Shown here: piece after piece, positions 44,308 through 58,271 of the stretch
Layout of the letters: every line of letters begins with the position of its first letter
Position numbering within the stretch: the stretch's first letter is position 1
Assembly: GCF_041080655.1 (NCBI RefSeq)
Contig: NZ_CP163525.1
Location: 1,240,001-1,304,000 of the forward strand
Direction: 5' to 3'
Length of the DNA: 64,000 nt
Source of the DNA: Streptomyces sp. CG4
Lineage (GTDB): Bacteria; Actinomycetota; Actinomycetes; Streptomycetales; Streptomycetaceae
Position numbers and translations under genes: made by a program
Notes under the pieces: model-generated
What the model was told of the DNA's origin: nothing
The model's input: the letters and a program-made list of their open reading frames with translations, nothing else
Database searches by the model: none

Positions 44308-45057
44308 TCACCCAGATGCGGCGTCCGGGGAAGAGCGCGGCGGGCGGATGAAGCAGCAGTCGCCGCAGACTCCGCCGCCGGGGACGCGGTAGTACAGGCA
44401 GCAGCTGCGGCGGCGGAAGGCGGTGCCGGCGCGGGTGCCGGTGGTGCTGAGCAGGGGGTGGGCGAGGAGTTCGTCCGTCAGGGCGCCTGCCCGGACCGCG
44501 GCGTCGGCGCGGCCGTGGGCGCGCGCCCAGCGGTCCAGTTCCCGGGCCGCGCCGGCGAGCGCGGAGCCCGCGTTGCCCCACAGCAGTCCGGGTGCGCACC
44601 CGAAGCGGGCGCTCAGGGTCTCCCCTAGGGGACGCAAGTGTCCGTGCAGCACGGTGTCGGCGAGGGTGGCTGCGTCGCCGGGCAGCGGGCGCAGTTCGGT
44701 CAGGTACAGGTCGTCGGGGGCGGTGGCGCGGGGGTCCCAGCGCAGCAGGCGCGGGTCGAGGTCGGGCAGTGCGCCGTACAGGACGGCGCAGCCGAGGGCC
44801 GTCGACCACAGCCGGGCGGCGAGGCCCTGCTGGGCGATGGACGCGGCGACGCGCGGCTCGGAGGTGCGCAGCCGGTCCGCGACCACGGCAACCCGTGTCG
44901 TCAGGGCGTCCGGTGTCACCCGTTCGTAGGTCTCGGCGAGTGTCGGCAGTCGGCCGGGGTCCGGTCCGCCGGCGGATCCGGCCCAAGTCGGGTGTGTGCG
45001 CAAGGCGAAGAAGCCGCCGAGCGGGCGGAGGGCGGCGAGAGCGGGGTCGAGGTCCAC
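44308..45057 (-). CDS. FhuF-like (2Fe-2S)-binding protein
   Basis: This protein of 249 residues ends with the ferric-siderophore-reductase C-terminal iron-sulfur motif: a CC pair, ten residues, then CGDCC (RRSCCLYYRVPGGGVCGDCC), followed by FIRPP. The rest is a helical domain typical of FhuF-like proteins. It may reduce iron in imported ferric siderophore. It lies 40 bp upstream of the glgA-type gene on the same strand, an arrangement with no obvious metabolic logic. GTG start at 45057. Confidence 0.82.
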   Translation of the reverse strand: MDLDPALAALRPLGGFFALRTHPTWAGSAGGPDPGRLPTLAETYERVTPDALTTRVAVVADRLRTSEPRVAASIAQQGLAARLWSTALGCAVLYGALPDLDPRLLRWDPRATAPDDLYLTELRPLPGDAATLADTVLHGHLRPLGETLSARFGCAPGLLWGNAGSALAGAARELDRWARAHGRADAAVRAGALTDELLAHPLLSTTGTRAGTAFRRRSCCLYYRVPGGGVCGDCCFIRPPRSSPDAASG

Positions 45058-45546
45058 GACAGGTACTCGTACCAGGCGCGTTCGCGGGCCGGCCCCCGGG
45101 GTGTCCGCCTGGCGTCACCCGTCCCGAGGATGATCGCGTGGCCGGTGTACTCCATCGGCAGTAGGACGCATTGGGTGCTCAGGGACGACGACGGGAAGGG
45201 CGCGGACGGGCAGAGTGTGGACCATGGAAGCCGACCGTACGCCGCGCCCGGCCGGGCCCTGCCAACAGACTCCCGTCGTCCGCCCGGAGGGCGGGCCCGG
45301 CGGCGTCGGGTGCGCGCAGCCGCAAGGTGGAGGAGGGAGCCGACGACGGGGGTCCCGCCGCGCGAGCGCGTTCGAGCGCGGGGGAGCGTCGGCGCATGAC
45401 GACGACGCGGCAGGGCGTGCCCCCTCCGGGGGAGTGCGTGCCGGACGCCGCCGGGCCGGGGGCACCTCCCACGCCCTTCATGGCCGTGGGGGAGGGAGTC
45501 CGACGACAGGGTCCAAGGGCTCCGGCCGCACGCAGGGGAGACGCGG
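45058..45546. other. 489-bp intergenic region with an imperfect repeat-like hairpin
   Basis: No convincing gene is seen in either strand; open frames here lack ribosome sites or recognisable sequence. Near the right end CCTCCCACG (45465-45473) faces CGTGGGGGAGG (45485-45495), an imperfect hairpin preceded by GGGGGCA. It resembles the GC-rich hairpin elements scattered between genes in Streptomyces. A GGGGAGA ribosome site for the DMT gene is at 45535-45541. Promoters for the divergent FhuF-like and DMT genes must lie here. Confidence 0.45.
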
Positions 45547-49583
<4,037 letters not shown>

Positions 49584-49668
49584 TCGGTTCGTGCGTCCCA
49601 GGGGGTGGGGGACCTGCCATCGTGCGGCTGCGGGTACGTCGTGGCCGGTCGCGCAGTTCCCCGCGCCC

Positions 49669-49702
49669 CTGAAAGACCGGCGCTTCGCGCCCGGTCTTTC
49701 AG
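49669..49702. terminator. Bidirectional terminator after gnd
   Basis: CTGAAAGACCGG (49669-49680) and CCGGTCTTTCAG (49691-49702) are exact 12-bp complements. Inside them CGC and GCG extend the stem around a TTC loop with one bulged base. It lies between the convergent gnd and proline-rich genes and includes the latter stop codon. Confidence 0.85.
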
Positions 49703-49929
49703 GTCAGTGGCGGACCTGGCTCGGGGTTCGGTACCGGCTCCGGGCCCGGCGGGATCGGGGACGGCGAGGGTTCCGGCGGGCCCGGGGCCGGGGGTGGTGG
49801 CGGTGGGGTCGGTTCGGGGCCCGGTGGGGGTGGGGTGGGCTGGGGGCCCGGCTCGGGGGGTGGGACCGGGGTGGGGTAGGGGTCCGGGGCCGGGCCGGGT
49901 GGGACCGGGTCGGGGTACGGGTGTGTCAT
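49699..49929 (-). CDS. Proline-rich small protein
   Basis: A 76-codon gene starts with ATG at 49929, has GGAGG 7 bp upstream, and ends inside the terminator hairpin. The product is about half proline, in P-x-P and PPP runs with Glu, Gly and Asp (start THPYPDPVPPGPAPDPYPTP). It has no signal peptide and no globular segment. It is presumably disordered or polyproline-II. The opposite strand of this stretch is extremely G-rich. Function unknown. Confidence 0.6.
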   Translation of the reverse strand: MTHPYPDPVPPGPAPDPYPTPVPPPEPGPQPTPPPPGPEPTPPPPPPAPGPPEPSPSPIPPGPEPVPNPEPGPPLT

Positions 49930-50041
49930 GGGTGTCCTCCGGGCAGTCGCGAGGCATCGCCTCTGGACTACTCCCCCACGTACCCGGCCCCCGAGCGGCC
50001 ACTCACCCGACAGGGCGAGTGACCTGTTCCCCGTCTCCCGG

Positions 50042-50461
50042 TCAGGCCGGGACCGACTGCGGGCTGCGCCGCTGGTCCGAGCCCGGCACGGGCTCGGAGG
50101 CGTCCGCACCGAGGGACACGATGCGGTTGCCCGCGTCCACGTGCACGACCCGCGGCTTCAGCTCGCGGGCCTCGGCGTCGGTGACCTGAGCGTAGCTGAT
50201 GATGATCACCAGGTCGCCGGGCTGGACGAGATGGGCGGCCGCCCCGTTGATCCCGATCACCCCGGACCCGCGCTCGCCCTCGATGACGTAGGTCTCCAGG
50301 CGGGCGCCGTTGGTGATGTCGACGATGTGCACCAGCTCGCCCGGCAGCAGATCGGCGGCGTCGAGCAGATCGGCGTCGATGGTCACCGATCCCACATAGT
50401 GCAGGTCGGCCTGGGTGACGGTGGCACGGTGGATCTTGGACTTGAACATGGTGCGCAGCAC
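50042..50461 (-). CDS. panD: Aspartate 1-decarboxylase precursor
   Basis: This protein of 139 residues shows the family start [19 protein letters not shown] and the self-cleavage site HYVGS, where Ser25 becomes the pyruvoyl cofactor after Gly24-Ser25 cleavage. The rest of the double-psi barrel includes [17 protein letters not shown] and [10 protein letters not shown]. It makes beta-alanine for pantothenate and coenzyme A. The GTG at 50461 with GGGAG upstream fits the length of known enzymes. panB and panC are not nearby. Confidence 0.96.
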   Translation of the reverse strand: MLRTMFKSKIHRATVTQADLHYVGSVTIDADLLDAADLLPGELVHIVDITNGARLETYVIEGERGSGVIGINGAAAHLVQPGDLVIIISYAQVTDAEARELKPRVVHVDAGNRIVSLGADASEPVPGSDQRRSPQSVPA

Positions 50462-50551
50462 GGAGAAACTCCCGGTTTGTCTGCTCCCTGCCTGCTCTGT
50501 GCAGGTCAAAGGCGTTCACTCACTCTACCGGGGACATACAGGGGTACGGGT

Positions 50552-50966
50552 TCAGCGGCCGTGGTTGTGCATCACGTGCTTGGTGCGCGAGTGGTCGTCC
50601 AGCGCGTAGATCGACAGGTCCCGGCCGTAGCCGGATCCCTTGAATCCGCCCCAGGGGACTTCGCCGGCCCGTACCAGATGGGAGTTGACCCGGACGGTGC
50701 CGAAGTCGAGGCGGGCGGCGATGTCGTGGCTGCGGCGGGCGTTCTCGGTCCACACCGATGCCGACAGGCCGAGAGGGACGTCGTTGGCGCGCCGTACCGC
50801 CTCCTCCTCGTCGGCGAAGGTCTCGACCGTGATCACGGGGCCGAAGATCTCCTCGCGGGCGACTTCGGCTCCTTCGGGTACGTCGACCAGGACGGTCGGC
50901 CCGGTCGAAGTGAGCCTTCGAGACCAGGGGGCCGACCTCGACGTCAAGGCGGTGCGCGGCGCCGAC
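50552..50966 (-). pseudogene. Decayed aldehyde dehydrogenase, C-terminal remnant with internal deletion
   Basis: The frame ending at 50552 encodes a recognisable ALDH C-terminus: PTVLVDVPEGAEVAREEIFG, PLGLSASVWTENARRSHDIA, then GEVPWGGFKGSGYGRDLSIY and HVMHNHGR. Immediately upstream, in a different frame, HRLDVEVGPLVSKAHFDR matches the ALDH segment that should come about 30 residues earlier. So the junction near 50900 is a deletion that also shifts frame. No N-terminal two thirds (cofactor fold, catalytic Cys) are present in the 200 bp before the GntR gene. It is a remnant of an aldehyde dehydrogenase, plausibly once part of the adjacent amine/sarcosine catabolic block. Confidence 0.75.
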
Positions 50967-51195
50967 GGGAACGAGACGGCGCGACTGTGGCGGGTGAAGA
51001 TCGAGCGCTGCGTCCGCCACATGGTCGCCCAGCTCCCCGAGGACGCGGTCGAGCCGTATCCGCGGACCACCTTGGCGGGCAGGCCCCGGCTGCGTCCGGG
51101 AGACTCGCGGGGCCCGGTGCACTGACCCGGACCATCGCTGGTCCGCCGCGAACTCGCAGGTGCGGAAAGCGAGTTGCCAACCGCGCGGCGCCGTC

Positions 51196-51861
51196 TCAGA
51201 GGGCGGCGCGAATGGCGCGCTCGAAGCGCTCGACGTGGCTGCGGGCGAGTCCTGCCGCCGCGTCGGGGTCACCGGCGACGATGGCGTCGATCAGCGGTCC
51301 GTGTTCTCCGACATGGCCGGCCATGTCGGACAGCCGGTCGATGAACAGGCACCAGATGCGGGTGGCCAGGTTGTCGTAGCGGACGAGGGTGTCGTCCAGA
51401 TACGGGTTGTGCGTGGCTGCGTAGATGGCGCGATGGACGCGAAGGTCCAGGTGCAGGAGCTCGGCGGCGGCGGGCCGGCGGGAGTCCGCGCTCGCCAGCT
51501 CCTGCCGCAGGGCCGTCAGGGTCGCCCGGTCCGTGGCCGTGGCGCGCCGCGCGGCCCGGGCGGCGGCCAGCGGCTCCAGCTCCTGGCGCACCTCGGAGAT
51601 ATGGGCCAGGTCGGTGATGTTCACGTCGGTGGCGAAGGTGCCGCGCCGGGGGTAGGTCGTGATCAGGCGCTCGTACTGGAGCCGCTTGAGGGCCTCGCGG
51701 ACCGGCGTCCGGCCCACACCGAGGGACTGGGCCAGCTGATCCTCGTTGATCGGCGCGCCCGGGCGGATCTCCAGCATGACGAGCCGGTCACGGAGGGCGC
51801 GGTAGGCGCGCTCGGCGAGGGACAGTTCCTCGCCCCTGGGCTCGGTCGCCATCTGCTGCAT
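51196..51861 (-). CDS. GntR-family (FCD) regulator of the sarcosine operon
   Basis: This protein of about 221 residues has a winged helix (about 20-85; signature [20 protein letters not shown], wing [10 protein letters not shown]) and a helical FCD effector domain ([35 protein letters not shown]). It is divergent from glyA-soxBDAG, with a perfect palindrome between them. It probably represses or activates that operon in response to a glycine-betaine or sarcosine breakdown product. The ATG at 51861 is chosen over 51903 on spacing from the palindrome and ribosome-like GGGGG; the start is uncertain by up to 14 codons. Confidence 0.87.
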   Translation of the reverse strand: MQQMATEPRGEELSLAERAYRALRDRLVMLEIRPGAPINEDQLAQSLGVGRTPVREALKRLQYERLITTYPRRGTFATDVNITDLAHISEVRQELEPLAAARAARRATATDRATLTALRQELASADSRRPAAAELLHLDLRVHRAIYAATHNPYLDDTLVRYDNLATRIWCLFIDRLSDMAGHVGEHGPLIDAIVAGDPDAAAGLARSHVERFERAIRAAL

Positions 51862-51917
51862 GAAGCCCCCTTGGCCCTCTTGACCTGTGCCGCGAGCTCC
51901 CATACTTTACCGCACAG

Positions 51918-51931
51918 ACTGATATATCAGT
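51918..51931. promoter_or_regulatory. Perfect 14-bp palindrome between the GntR gene and glyA
   Basis: ACTGATATATCAGT equals its own reverse complement. It is A+T-rich in a high-GC region, 57 bp from the GntR start and 33 bp before the glyA ATG. The form (TGATATATCA core) suits a GntR/FCD dimer and could control both divergent units. Confidence 0.7.
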
Positions 51932-51964
51932 TGACTATTAGTCGTCTCCCAGGATGGTGTACAG

Positions 51965-53266
51965 ATGGCAACCACCCCGTCGACCACGGTCACCTCCTCC
52001 CTCTCCCGCCCGCTGAGCGAGCTCGACCCGGAGGTCGCCGCCGCCGTGGACGCCGAGCTTCGCCGTCAGCAGTCGACGCTCGAGATGATCGCCTCGGAGA
52101 ACTTCGCCCCGACGGCCGTCCTGGAGGCCCAGGGCTCGGTGCTGACGAACAAGTACGCCGAGGGCTACCCGGGACGCCGCTACTACGGCGGCTGCGAACA
52201 CGTCGACGTCATCGAGCAGTTGGCGATCGCCCGGGTGAAGGACCTGTTCGGCGCCGAGGCCGCGAACGTACAGCCGCACTCGGGTGCTCAGGCCAACGCG
52301 GCCGCGATGTTCGCGCTGCTCCAGCCCGGCGACACGATCCTCGGCCTCGACCTGGCGCACGGCGGGCATCTCACCCACGGCATGCGCATCAACTTCTCCG
52401 GCAAGCTGTACAACGTCGTGCCGTACCACGTGCGCGAGTCCGACCTGCGCATCGACATGGACGAGGTCGAGCAGCTCGCCCTGGCCCACCGGCCCAGGAT
52501 GATCGTCGCCGGCTGGTCGGCCTACCCCCGGCAGCTCGACTTCGCGGCGTTCCGGCGGATCGCCGACGAGGTGGGCGCGTACCTGATGGTCGACATGGCG
52601 CACTTCGCCGGGCTGGTGGCCGCGGGCCTGCACCCGAGCCCGGTGCCGTACGCCGATGTCGTCACGACCACCACGCACAAGACCCTCGGCGGCCCGCGCG
52701 GCGGTGTGATCCTCAGCCGCGCCGGTCTGGCCAAGAAGATCAACTCCGCAGTCTTCCCGGGGCAGCAGGGCGGCCCGCTGGAGCACGTCGTCGCGGCGAA
52801 GGCGGTGGCCTTCAAGGTGGCGGCGAGCGCGGAGTTCAAGGAACGCCAGCGGCGCACCCTGGACGGCGCCCGGATCCTCGCCGGCCGACTGCTGGCCGAC
52901 GACGTGGCCGAGGCCGGGATCACCGTGCTGACCGGCGGCACCGAGGTCCACCTGGTCCTTGTCGACCTGCGCGGATCCGCGCTCGACGGGCAGCAGGCCG
53001 AGGACCGGCTGCACCGCATCGGCATCACCGTCAACCGCAACGCGGTGCCGTTCGACCCGCGCCCGCCGATGGTCTCCTCCGGCCTGCGGATCGGGACGCC
53101 GGCCCTGGCCACCCGCGGCTTCGGCGAGACGGAGTTCCGGGAGGCCGCCGACATCATCGCCGAAGCCCTGAAGGGCGAACGGGCGGAGGACGCACTGCGC
53201 GACCGGGTCGAGAAGCTCGCGGGCGCGTTCCCCCTCTACCCCCACCTGAACGGAGCCGCGGCATGA
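51965..53266 (+). CDS. glyA: Serine hydroxymethyltransferase
   Basis: This 433-residue PLP enzyme carries the conserved start LELIASEN-like [20 protein letters not shown], the [15 protein letters not shown] motif and the cofactor lysine Lys239 in [16 protein letters not shown]. It interconverts glycine plus 5,10-methylene-tetrahydrofolate and serine. As first gene of the sox operon it would absorb both products of sarcosine oxidation. It is probably a catabolic paralogue of the housekeeping enzyme. Its stop overlaps soxB by 4 bp. Confidence 0.96.
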   Translation: MATTPSTTVTSSLSRPLSELDPEVAAAVDAELRRQQSTLEMIASENFAPTAVLEAQGSVLTNKYAEGYPGRRYYGGCEHVDVIEQLAIARVKDLFGAEAANVQPHSGAQANAAAMFALLQPGDTILGLDLAHGGHLTHGMRINFSGKLYNVVPYHVRESDLRIDMDEVEQLALAHRPRMIVAGWSAYPRQLDFAAFRRIADEVGAYLMVDMAHFAGLVAAGLHPSPVPYADVVTTTTHKTLGGPRGGVILSRAGLAKKINSAVFPGQQGGPLEHVVAAKAVAFKVAASAEFKERQRRTLDGARILAGRLLADDVAEAGITVLTGGTEVHLVLVDLRGSALDGQQAEDRLHRIGITVNRNAVPFDPRPPMVSSGLRIGTPALATRGFGETEFREAADIIAEALKGERAEDALRDRVEKLAGAFPLYPHLNGAAA

Positions 53267-54483
53267 CCGCCGAGCCGCTGCCGGAGCATCCGGACTTCCT
53301 GTGGCGCAACCCCGAGCCGCGCTCCTCGTACGACGTCGTCATCGTCGGCGCGGGAGGCCACGGCCTGGCCACCGCCTACTACCTCGCCGAGAACCACGGC
53401 ATCACCAACGTCGCCGTCCTGGAGAAGGGCTGGCTGGCCGGCGGCAACATGGCCCGCAACACCACGATCATCCGCTCGAACTACCTGTGGGACGAGAGCG
53501 CGGCGATCTACGAGCACGCGCTCAAGCTGTGGGAGCGGCTCCCGGCGGAGCTGGACTACGACTTCCTGTTCAGCCAGCGCGGCGTCCTCAACCTCGCGCA
53601 CACCCTTCAGGACGTCCGCGAGGGTGTGCGCCGCGTGGGCGCCAACCGCCTCAACGGAGTCGACGCCGAGTGGCTTGAGCCGGAGGAGGTGGCCAAGGTC
53701 TGCCCCATCCTCAACGTCTCGCCGCGCACCCGGTATCCGGTCCTCGGCGGCACCTTCCAGCCGCGGGCCGGCATCGCCAAGCACGATCACGTCGCCTGGG
53801 CGCTGGCCCGCCGCGCCGACGCGCTGGGCGTGGACCTCATCCAGGGCTGCGAGGTCACCGGCTTCCTCAAGGACGGCGACCGGGTCACGGGCGTCGAGAC
53901 CAACCGCGGCCGCATCCTCGCCGGCCGGGTCGGACTCGCGGCGGCCGGACACAGCGGCGTGCTGGCACGGCTGGCGGGCTTCCGGCTGCCCGTGCAGTCC
54001 CACCCCCTCCAGGCGCTGGTCTCCGAGCTGCACGAGCCGGTGCACCCCACCGTGGTCATGTCGAACCACGTGCATGTCTACGTCTCCCAGGCGCACAAGG
54101 GCGAACTGGTGATGGGCGCGGGTGTCGACGCCTACAACGGCTACGGCCAGCGCGGCTCCTTCCATGTGATCGAGCAGCAGATGGCCGCCGCCGTGGAGCT
54201 GTTCCCCGTCTTCGCCCGTGCCCATGTGCTGCGCACCTGGGGCGGCATCGTCGACGTCACCCCGGACGCCTCTCCGGTCATCGGCACCACGCCCGTGGAG
54301 AACCTGTACGTCAACTGCGGCTGGGGCACCGGCGGTTTCAAGGCCACCCCGGCCGCCGGCTGGACCTTCGCGCACACCATCGCCACGGGCGCACCGCATC
54401 CGCTGAACGCCCCGTTCGCCCTCGACCGCTTCACGACGGGCGCGTTGATCGACGAGCACGGCGCGGCAGCCGTGGCCCACTGA
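53263..54483 (+). CDS. soxB: Sarcosine oxidase beta subunit
   Basis: This protein of 406 residues has an FAD-binding Rossmann start ([20 protein letters not shown]) and the amine-oxidase core with [20 protein letters not shown]. In this family the His near that position carries covalent [18 protein letters not shown] and [15 protein letters not shown] close the flavin site. It is the catalytic flavoprotein of the heterotetrameric enzyme that demethylates sarcosine to glycine. It overlaps glyA as ATGA, and soxD starts 10 bp later. Confidence 0.96.
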   Translation: MTAEPLPEHPDFLWRNPEPRSSYDVVIVGAGGHGLATAYYLAENHGITNVAVLEKGWLAGGNMARNTTIIRSNYLWDESAAIYEHALKLWERLPAELDYDFLFSQRGVLNLAHTLQDVREGVRRVGANRLNGVDAEWLEPEEVAKVCPILNVSPRTRYPVLGGTFQPRAGIAKHDHVAWALARRADALGVDLIQGCEVTGFLKDGDRVTGVETNRGRILAGRVGLAAAGHSGVLARLAGFRLPVQSHPLQALVSELHEPVHPTVVMSNHVHVYVSQAHKGELVMGAGVDAYNGYGQRGSFHVIEQQMAAAVELFPVFARAHVLRTWGGIVDVTPDASPVIGTTPVENLYVNCGWGTGGFKATPAAGWTFAHTIATGAPHPLNAPFALDRFTTGALIDEHGAAAVAH

Positions 54484-54493
54484 GGAGGACCTG

Positions 54494-54790
54494 GTGCTTC
54501 TGATCACCTGCCCGTGGTGCGGTCCCCGCGACGAGACCGAGTACCACTACGGGGGACAGGCCCACGTCCCCTACCCCGAGAACCCCGAGGACCTCTCCGA
54601 CGCCCAATGGGCCGAGTACGTCTTCTACCGCGACAACCCCAAGGGCCCCTTCGCCGAGCGATGGCTGCACGGCATCGGCTGCCGCCGCTGGTTCAACGTA
54701 CTGCGGGACACCGTCACCTACGAGGTACTCGCCGCCTACCGGCTCGACGAGCCGCGCCCCGAACTGCCCCCAGCCGGAGGAGACCGATGA
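54494..54790 (+). CDS. soxD: Sarcosine oxidase delta subunit
   Basis: This small 98-residue subunit begins [20 protein letters not shown], with the Cys-x2-Cys zinc knuckle. The other zinc ligands lie in [13 protein letters not shown] (His and Cys). The structural zinc protein stabilises the alpha-beta-gamma-delta complex. GTG start with GAGGAGG 5 bp upstream. Its stop overlaps the soxA start by 4 bp. Confidence 0.95.
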   Translation: MLLITCPWCGPRDETEYHYGGQAHVPYPENPEDLSDAQWAEYVFYRDNPKGPFAERWLHGIGCRRWFNVLRDTVTYEVLAAYRLDEPRPELPPAGGDR

Positions 54791-57627
54791 CCGACCAGCG
54801 CTTCCGGCTCCGGCAGGGGGGCCGTGTCGACCGCGGCACCGTACTGCGGTTCACCGTCGACGGGCGGCGGCTGACCGGGCACCCCGGCGACACCGTCGCC
54901 TCGGCCATGCTGGCGAACGGCCTCGTCGAGGTCGCCCCGTCGCTCTACCGCGGCCGCCCGCGCGGCATCGTCTCCGCGGGCGTCGAGGAGCCCAACGCCC
55001 TGCTGCAGCTGGCCGGTTCGTGCTCGGAGAGCATGCTCCCGGCCACGACCGTGGAGCTGTACGACGGCCTGTCCGCCACCACCCTGTCCGGGATGGGCCG
55101 GCTCGACCCGACCCCCGACCCCGCCGTCTACGACAAGAAGTACGTCCACACCGACGTCCTGGTCATAGGCGCCGGACCTGCCGGGCTCGCGGCCGCCGCC
55201 GCTGCCGCCGGCTCCGGAGCCCGGGTGATCCTCGTCGACGACCGGCCCGAGCCCGGCGGTTCGCTGCTGTCCGGCCTCGACTGGGCCGACGAGGTCCACG
55301 CCGCACTCGACGCCGCCCCCGAAGTCGTCGTACTGCGACGCACCACGGCTTTCGGGTCGTACGACGACAACTACGTGCTGGCCCTGCAACGGCGTACGGA
55401 CCACCTCGGCGCCGACGCCCCCCGCGAGAGTGTCTCGCGCCAACGGCTGTGGCACATCCGGGCCCGCCAGGTGGTCCTGGCGACCGGCGCCCACGAACGC
55501 CCGCTGGTCTTCGCCGGCAACGACCGGCCCGGGGTGATGCTCGCCGGGGCCGTGCGCACGTACCTCAACCGGTACGGTGTGGCGGCGGGTTCGCGGGCCG
55601 TGGTGGCTACGACCAACGACAGCGCGTACGACACGGTCGCCGATCTGCACGCCGCCGGCATCGACATCGCCGCCGTCGTCGACGCACGTCCCGAACTGTC
55701 CCGGCGGGCCCGCGAAGTCGCCGCCGCGACCGGGGTGCGGGTGCTCGCGGGGAGCGCGGTGGCCGACACGGCGGGAGAAGGGCGGATCACCTCGGTCACC
55801 GTCCGGGGGATCGACGCGGACGGCCGACTCACCGGTGCGGCCGAGGCGTTCGACTGCGATCTGCTCGCCGTCTCCGGCGGCTGGAGCCCGGTGGTCCATC
55901 TGCACAGCCAGCGCCAGGGCCGGCTCCGCTGGGACTCCGGGCGGGCCGCCTTCGTGCCCGACGGAACCGTGCGGCAGCAGCAGGTCGTCGGCGCGGCCCG
56001 CGGGACGTACACGTTCGACGGGTGCGTGGCCGAAGGCGCACGAGCCGGGGCGGTGGCGGCGACCGAGGCCGGGTTCCCGGTGCCGGTGCCGACGACGTCG
56101 TACGAGGACGTACGCCCCGAGGTGCGCGCCCTGTGGCTGGTGCCGGGCGTGGACGACGGCTGGGACACCCACTTCGTCGACCTGCAGCGCGATGTCACGG
56201 TCGCCGATGTCCTGCGCTCCACCGGCACCGGCATGCGCGGCGTCGAGCACGTGAAGCGCTACACCTCGCTCGGCACCGCGAACGACCAGGGCAAGACCTC
56301 CGGCGTCAACGCGATCGGTGTGATCGCCGAGGCCCTCGGTGGTTCGGTGGGAGAGATCGGCACCACGGCCTACCGGGCGCCGTACACGCCGGTCGCCTTC
56401 GCCGCCCTCGCCGGGCGGCAGCGCGGCGAGCTGTTCGACCCGGAGCGCACGACCGCCATGCACCACTGGCATGTCGCCCACGGAGCGGTGTTCGAGGACG
56501 TCGGGCAGTGGAAGCGGCCTCGGTACTATCCCCGGCCCGGTGAGGACATGGACACGGCGGTGGCCCGCGAGTGCCGCGCGGCCCGTGCGGGGGTGGCGTT
56601 CATGGACGCCTCCACCCTCGGCAAGATCGAGATCCGGGGCGCGGACGCGGGCGAGTTCCTCAACCGCGTCTACACCAACGCCTTCAAGAAGCTCACGCCG
56701 GGCATGGCCCGCTACGGCGTGATGTGCAAGCCCGACGGCATGATCTTCGACGACGGTGTGACGCTGCGCCTCGACGAGGACCGCTACTTCATGACCACCA
56801 CGACCGGCGGCGCCGCCGCGGTCCTGGACTGGCTGGAGGAGTGGCTGCAGACCGAGTGGCCCGAACTCGACGTCCACTGCACGTCGGTGACCGAGCAGTG
56901 GGCGACGGTCGCCGTCGTCGGCCCGCGCTCGCGCCAGGTCGTGGCTCAACTCGCCCCCGACGTCGACCTGTCGAACGAGGCCTTCCCGTTCATGGCCTTC
57001 CGCGAGACCACGCTGGCCTCCGGCATCCCCGCCCGTATCTGCCGGATCTCCTTCTCCGGCGAACTCGCCTACGAGATCAACGTCTGCGCGTGGTACGGCC
57101 AGGCGGTCTGGGAGGAGGTGTACGCGATCGGCCGGCCGTACGACATCACCCCGTACGGCACCGAGACCATGCACGTCCTGCGGGCCGAGAAGGGCTACAT
57201 CATCGTCGGCCAGGACACCGACGGCACCGTCACCCCGCAGGACGCGGGCATGTCCTGGGTGGTCTCGAAGCAGAAGGACTTCATCGGCAAGCGGTCCCAC
57301 TCCCGCGCCGACACCTCCCGCGGCGACCGCAAGCAGCTGGTCGGTCTGCTCCCGGCCGATCGCAGGACCCGGCTGCCCGAGGGCACCCAACTCGTCGCGC
57401 CCGGCGTGCCGATCACCCCCGGGAGCGGGCCGGTGCCGATGCTGGGCCATGTCACCTCCAGCTACCACAGCCCGGCCCTCGGCCGCCCCTTCGCGCTCGC
57501 GCTCGTCGCCGACGGGCGGGCCAGGATCGGTGAGACCCTGCTCGCCGCGGTGGGCGAGGCGCTGGTGCCCGTCGAGGTGGCCGACTCCGTCCTCTACGAC
57601 CCCGAAGGGACCAAGCGAGATGGCTGA
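54787..57627 (+). CDS. soxA: Sarcosine oxidase alpha subunit
   Basis: This protein of 946 residues combines, in order, an N-terminal 2Fe-2S-ferredoxin-like fold without the cluster (about 20-95), an NAD-binding domain with [17 protein letters not shown] (Gly128-x-Gly130-x2-Gly133), a central region with [19 protein letters not shown], and a C-terminal GcvT/aminomethyltransferase-type tetrahydrofolate domain from about 610 ([20 protein letters not shown]). It channels the released formaldehyde unit to tetrahydrofolate, giving 5,10-methylene-THF for GlyA. Start ATG at 54787. It overlaps soxG by 8 bp. Confidence 0.96.
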   Translation: MTDQRFRLRQGGRVDRGTVLRFTVDGRRLTGHPGDTVASAMLANGLVEVAPSLYRGRPRGIVSAGVEEPNALLQLAGSCSESMLPATTVELYDGLSATTLSGMGRLDPTPDPAVYDKKYVHTDVLVIGAGPAGLAAAAAAAGSGARVILVDDRPEPGGSLLSGLDWADEVHAALDAAPEVVVLRRTTAFGSYDDNYVLALQRRTDHLGADAPRESVSRQRLWHIRARQVVLATGAHERPLVFAGNDRPGVMLAGAVRTYLNRYGVAAGSRAVVATTNDSAYDTVADLHAAGIDIAAVVDARPELSRRAREVAAATGVRVLAGSAVADTAGEGRITSVTVRGIDADGRLTGAAEAFDCDLLAVSGGWSPVVHLHSQRQGRLRWDSGRAAFVPDGTVRQQQVVGAARGTYTFDGCVAEGARAGAVAATEAGFPVPVPTTSYEDVRPEVRALWLVPGVDDGWDTHFVDLQRDVTVADVLRSTGTGMRGVEHVKRYTSLGTANDQGKTSGVNAIGVIAEALGGSVGEIGTTAYRAPYTPVAFAALAGRQRGELFDPERTTAMHHWHVAHGAVFEDVGQWKRPRYYPRPGEDMDTAVARECRAARAGVAFMDASTLGKIEIRGADAGEFLNRVYTNAFKKLTPGMARYGVMCKPDGMIFDDGVTLRLDEDRYFMTTTTGGAAAVLDWLEEWLQTEWPELDVHCTSVTEQWATVAVVGPRSRQVVAQLAPDVDLSNEAFPFMAFRETTLASGIPARICRISFSGELAYEINVCAWYGQAVWEEVYAIGRPYDITPYGTETMHVLRAEKGYIIVGQDTDGTVTPQDAGMSWVVSKQKDFIGKRSHSRADTSRGDRKQLVGLLPADRRTRLPEGTQLVAPGVPITPGSGPVPMLGHVTSSYHSPALGRPFALALVADGRARIGETLLAAVGEALVPVEVADSVLYDPEGTKRDG

Positions 57628-58243
57628 GCCGACGCTCGACGCAGGTGCGGGCCCGGTGGCTCTGCGCACCAGCCCCCTGGCGCATCTGGCGGAACGGATG
57701 CGCGACGCCACCGTCACCGGCGACCGCGGCGTCGCCCTCACCGAGCGGCCGTTCATCACCATGGTGAACCTGCGCGTCGACCCCGCTTCCGAAGCGGCGG
57801 GCCGCATCGAGAAGGCCCTGGGGGCGCCGCTGCCCCGGCAGTGCGGCGGCACCTCCGCGTCCGGCGTCCGTACGGTCGTCTGGCTCGGCCCCGACGAGTG
57901 GCTGGTGCTGTCCGAAGAGCCCCTCGACACGGCCGAGTTGCGGCGGGCGCTCGGGAAGGACCCGGGCTCGGTCGTGGACGTCTCGGCCAACCGCACCACG
58001 CTGGAGCTGAGCGGCCCGGCCGCTCGGCAGGTGCTGGAGAAGGGCTGCCCGCTGGACCTGCATCCCCGTGCCTTCGGGCCCGGCCGGGCGGTGTCGACCA
58101 CGGTGGGACCCGTCCCCGTGCTGCTCTGGCAGGTCGACGAGCAGCCGGCATACCGGCTCTTCCCACGCTCGTCGTTCGCCGGCTATCTGGCCCACTGGCT
58201 CCTCGACGCGATGTGCGAGTACCGCGGCCCGGAGGTCCCCTGA
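57620..58243 (+). CDS. soxG: Sarcosine oxidase gamma subunit
   Basis: This 207-residue protein is the gamma subunit of the heterotetramer, with a GcvT-like fold. Landmarks include [24 protein letters not shown] and [20 protein letters not shown]. It packs against the alpha-subunit folate domain. The ATG at 57620 lies within the end of soxA, so translation is coupled. It is the last gene of the sox operon and converges with the ornithine-cyclodeaminase-fold gene. Confidence 0.94.
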   Translation: MAEPTLDAGAGPVALRTSPLAHLAERMRDATVTGDRGVALTERPFITMVNLRVDPASEAAGRIEKALGAPLPRQCGGTSASGVRTVVWLGPDEWLVLSEEPLDTAELRRALGKDPGSVVDVSANRTTLELSGPAARQVLEKGCPLDLHPRAFGPGRAVSTTVGPVPVLLWQVDEQPAYRLFPRSSFAGYLAHWLLDAMCEYRGPEVP

Positions 58244-58271
58244 ACCGGGCGGAGTGACAGGCTCTGCGGGA

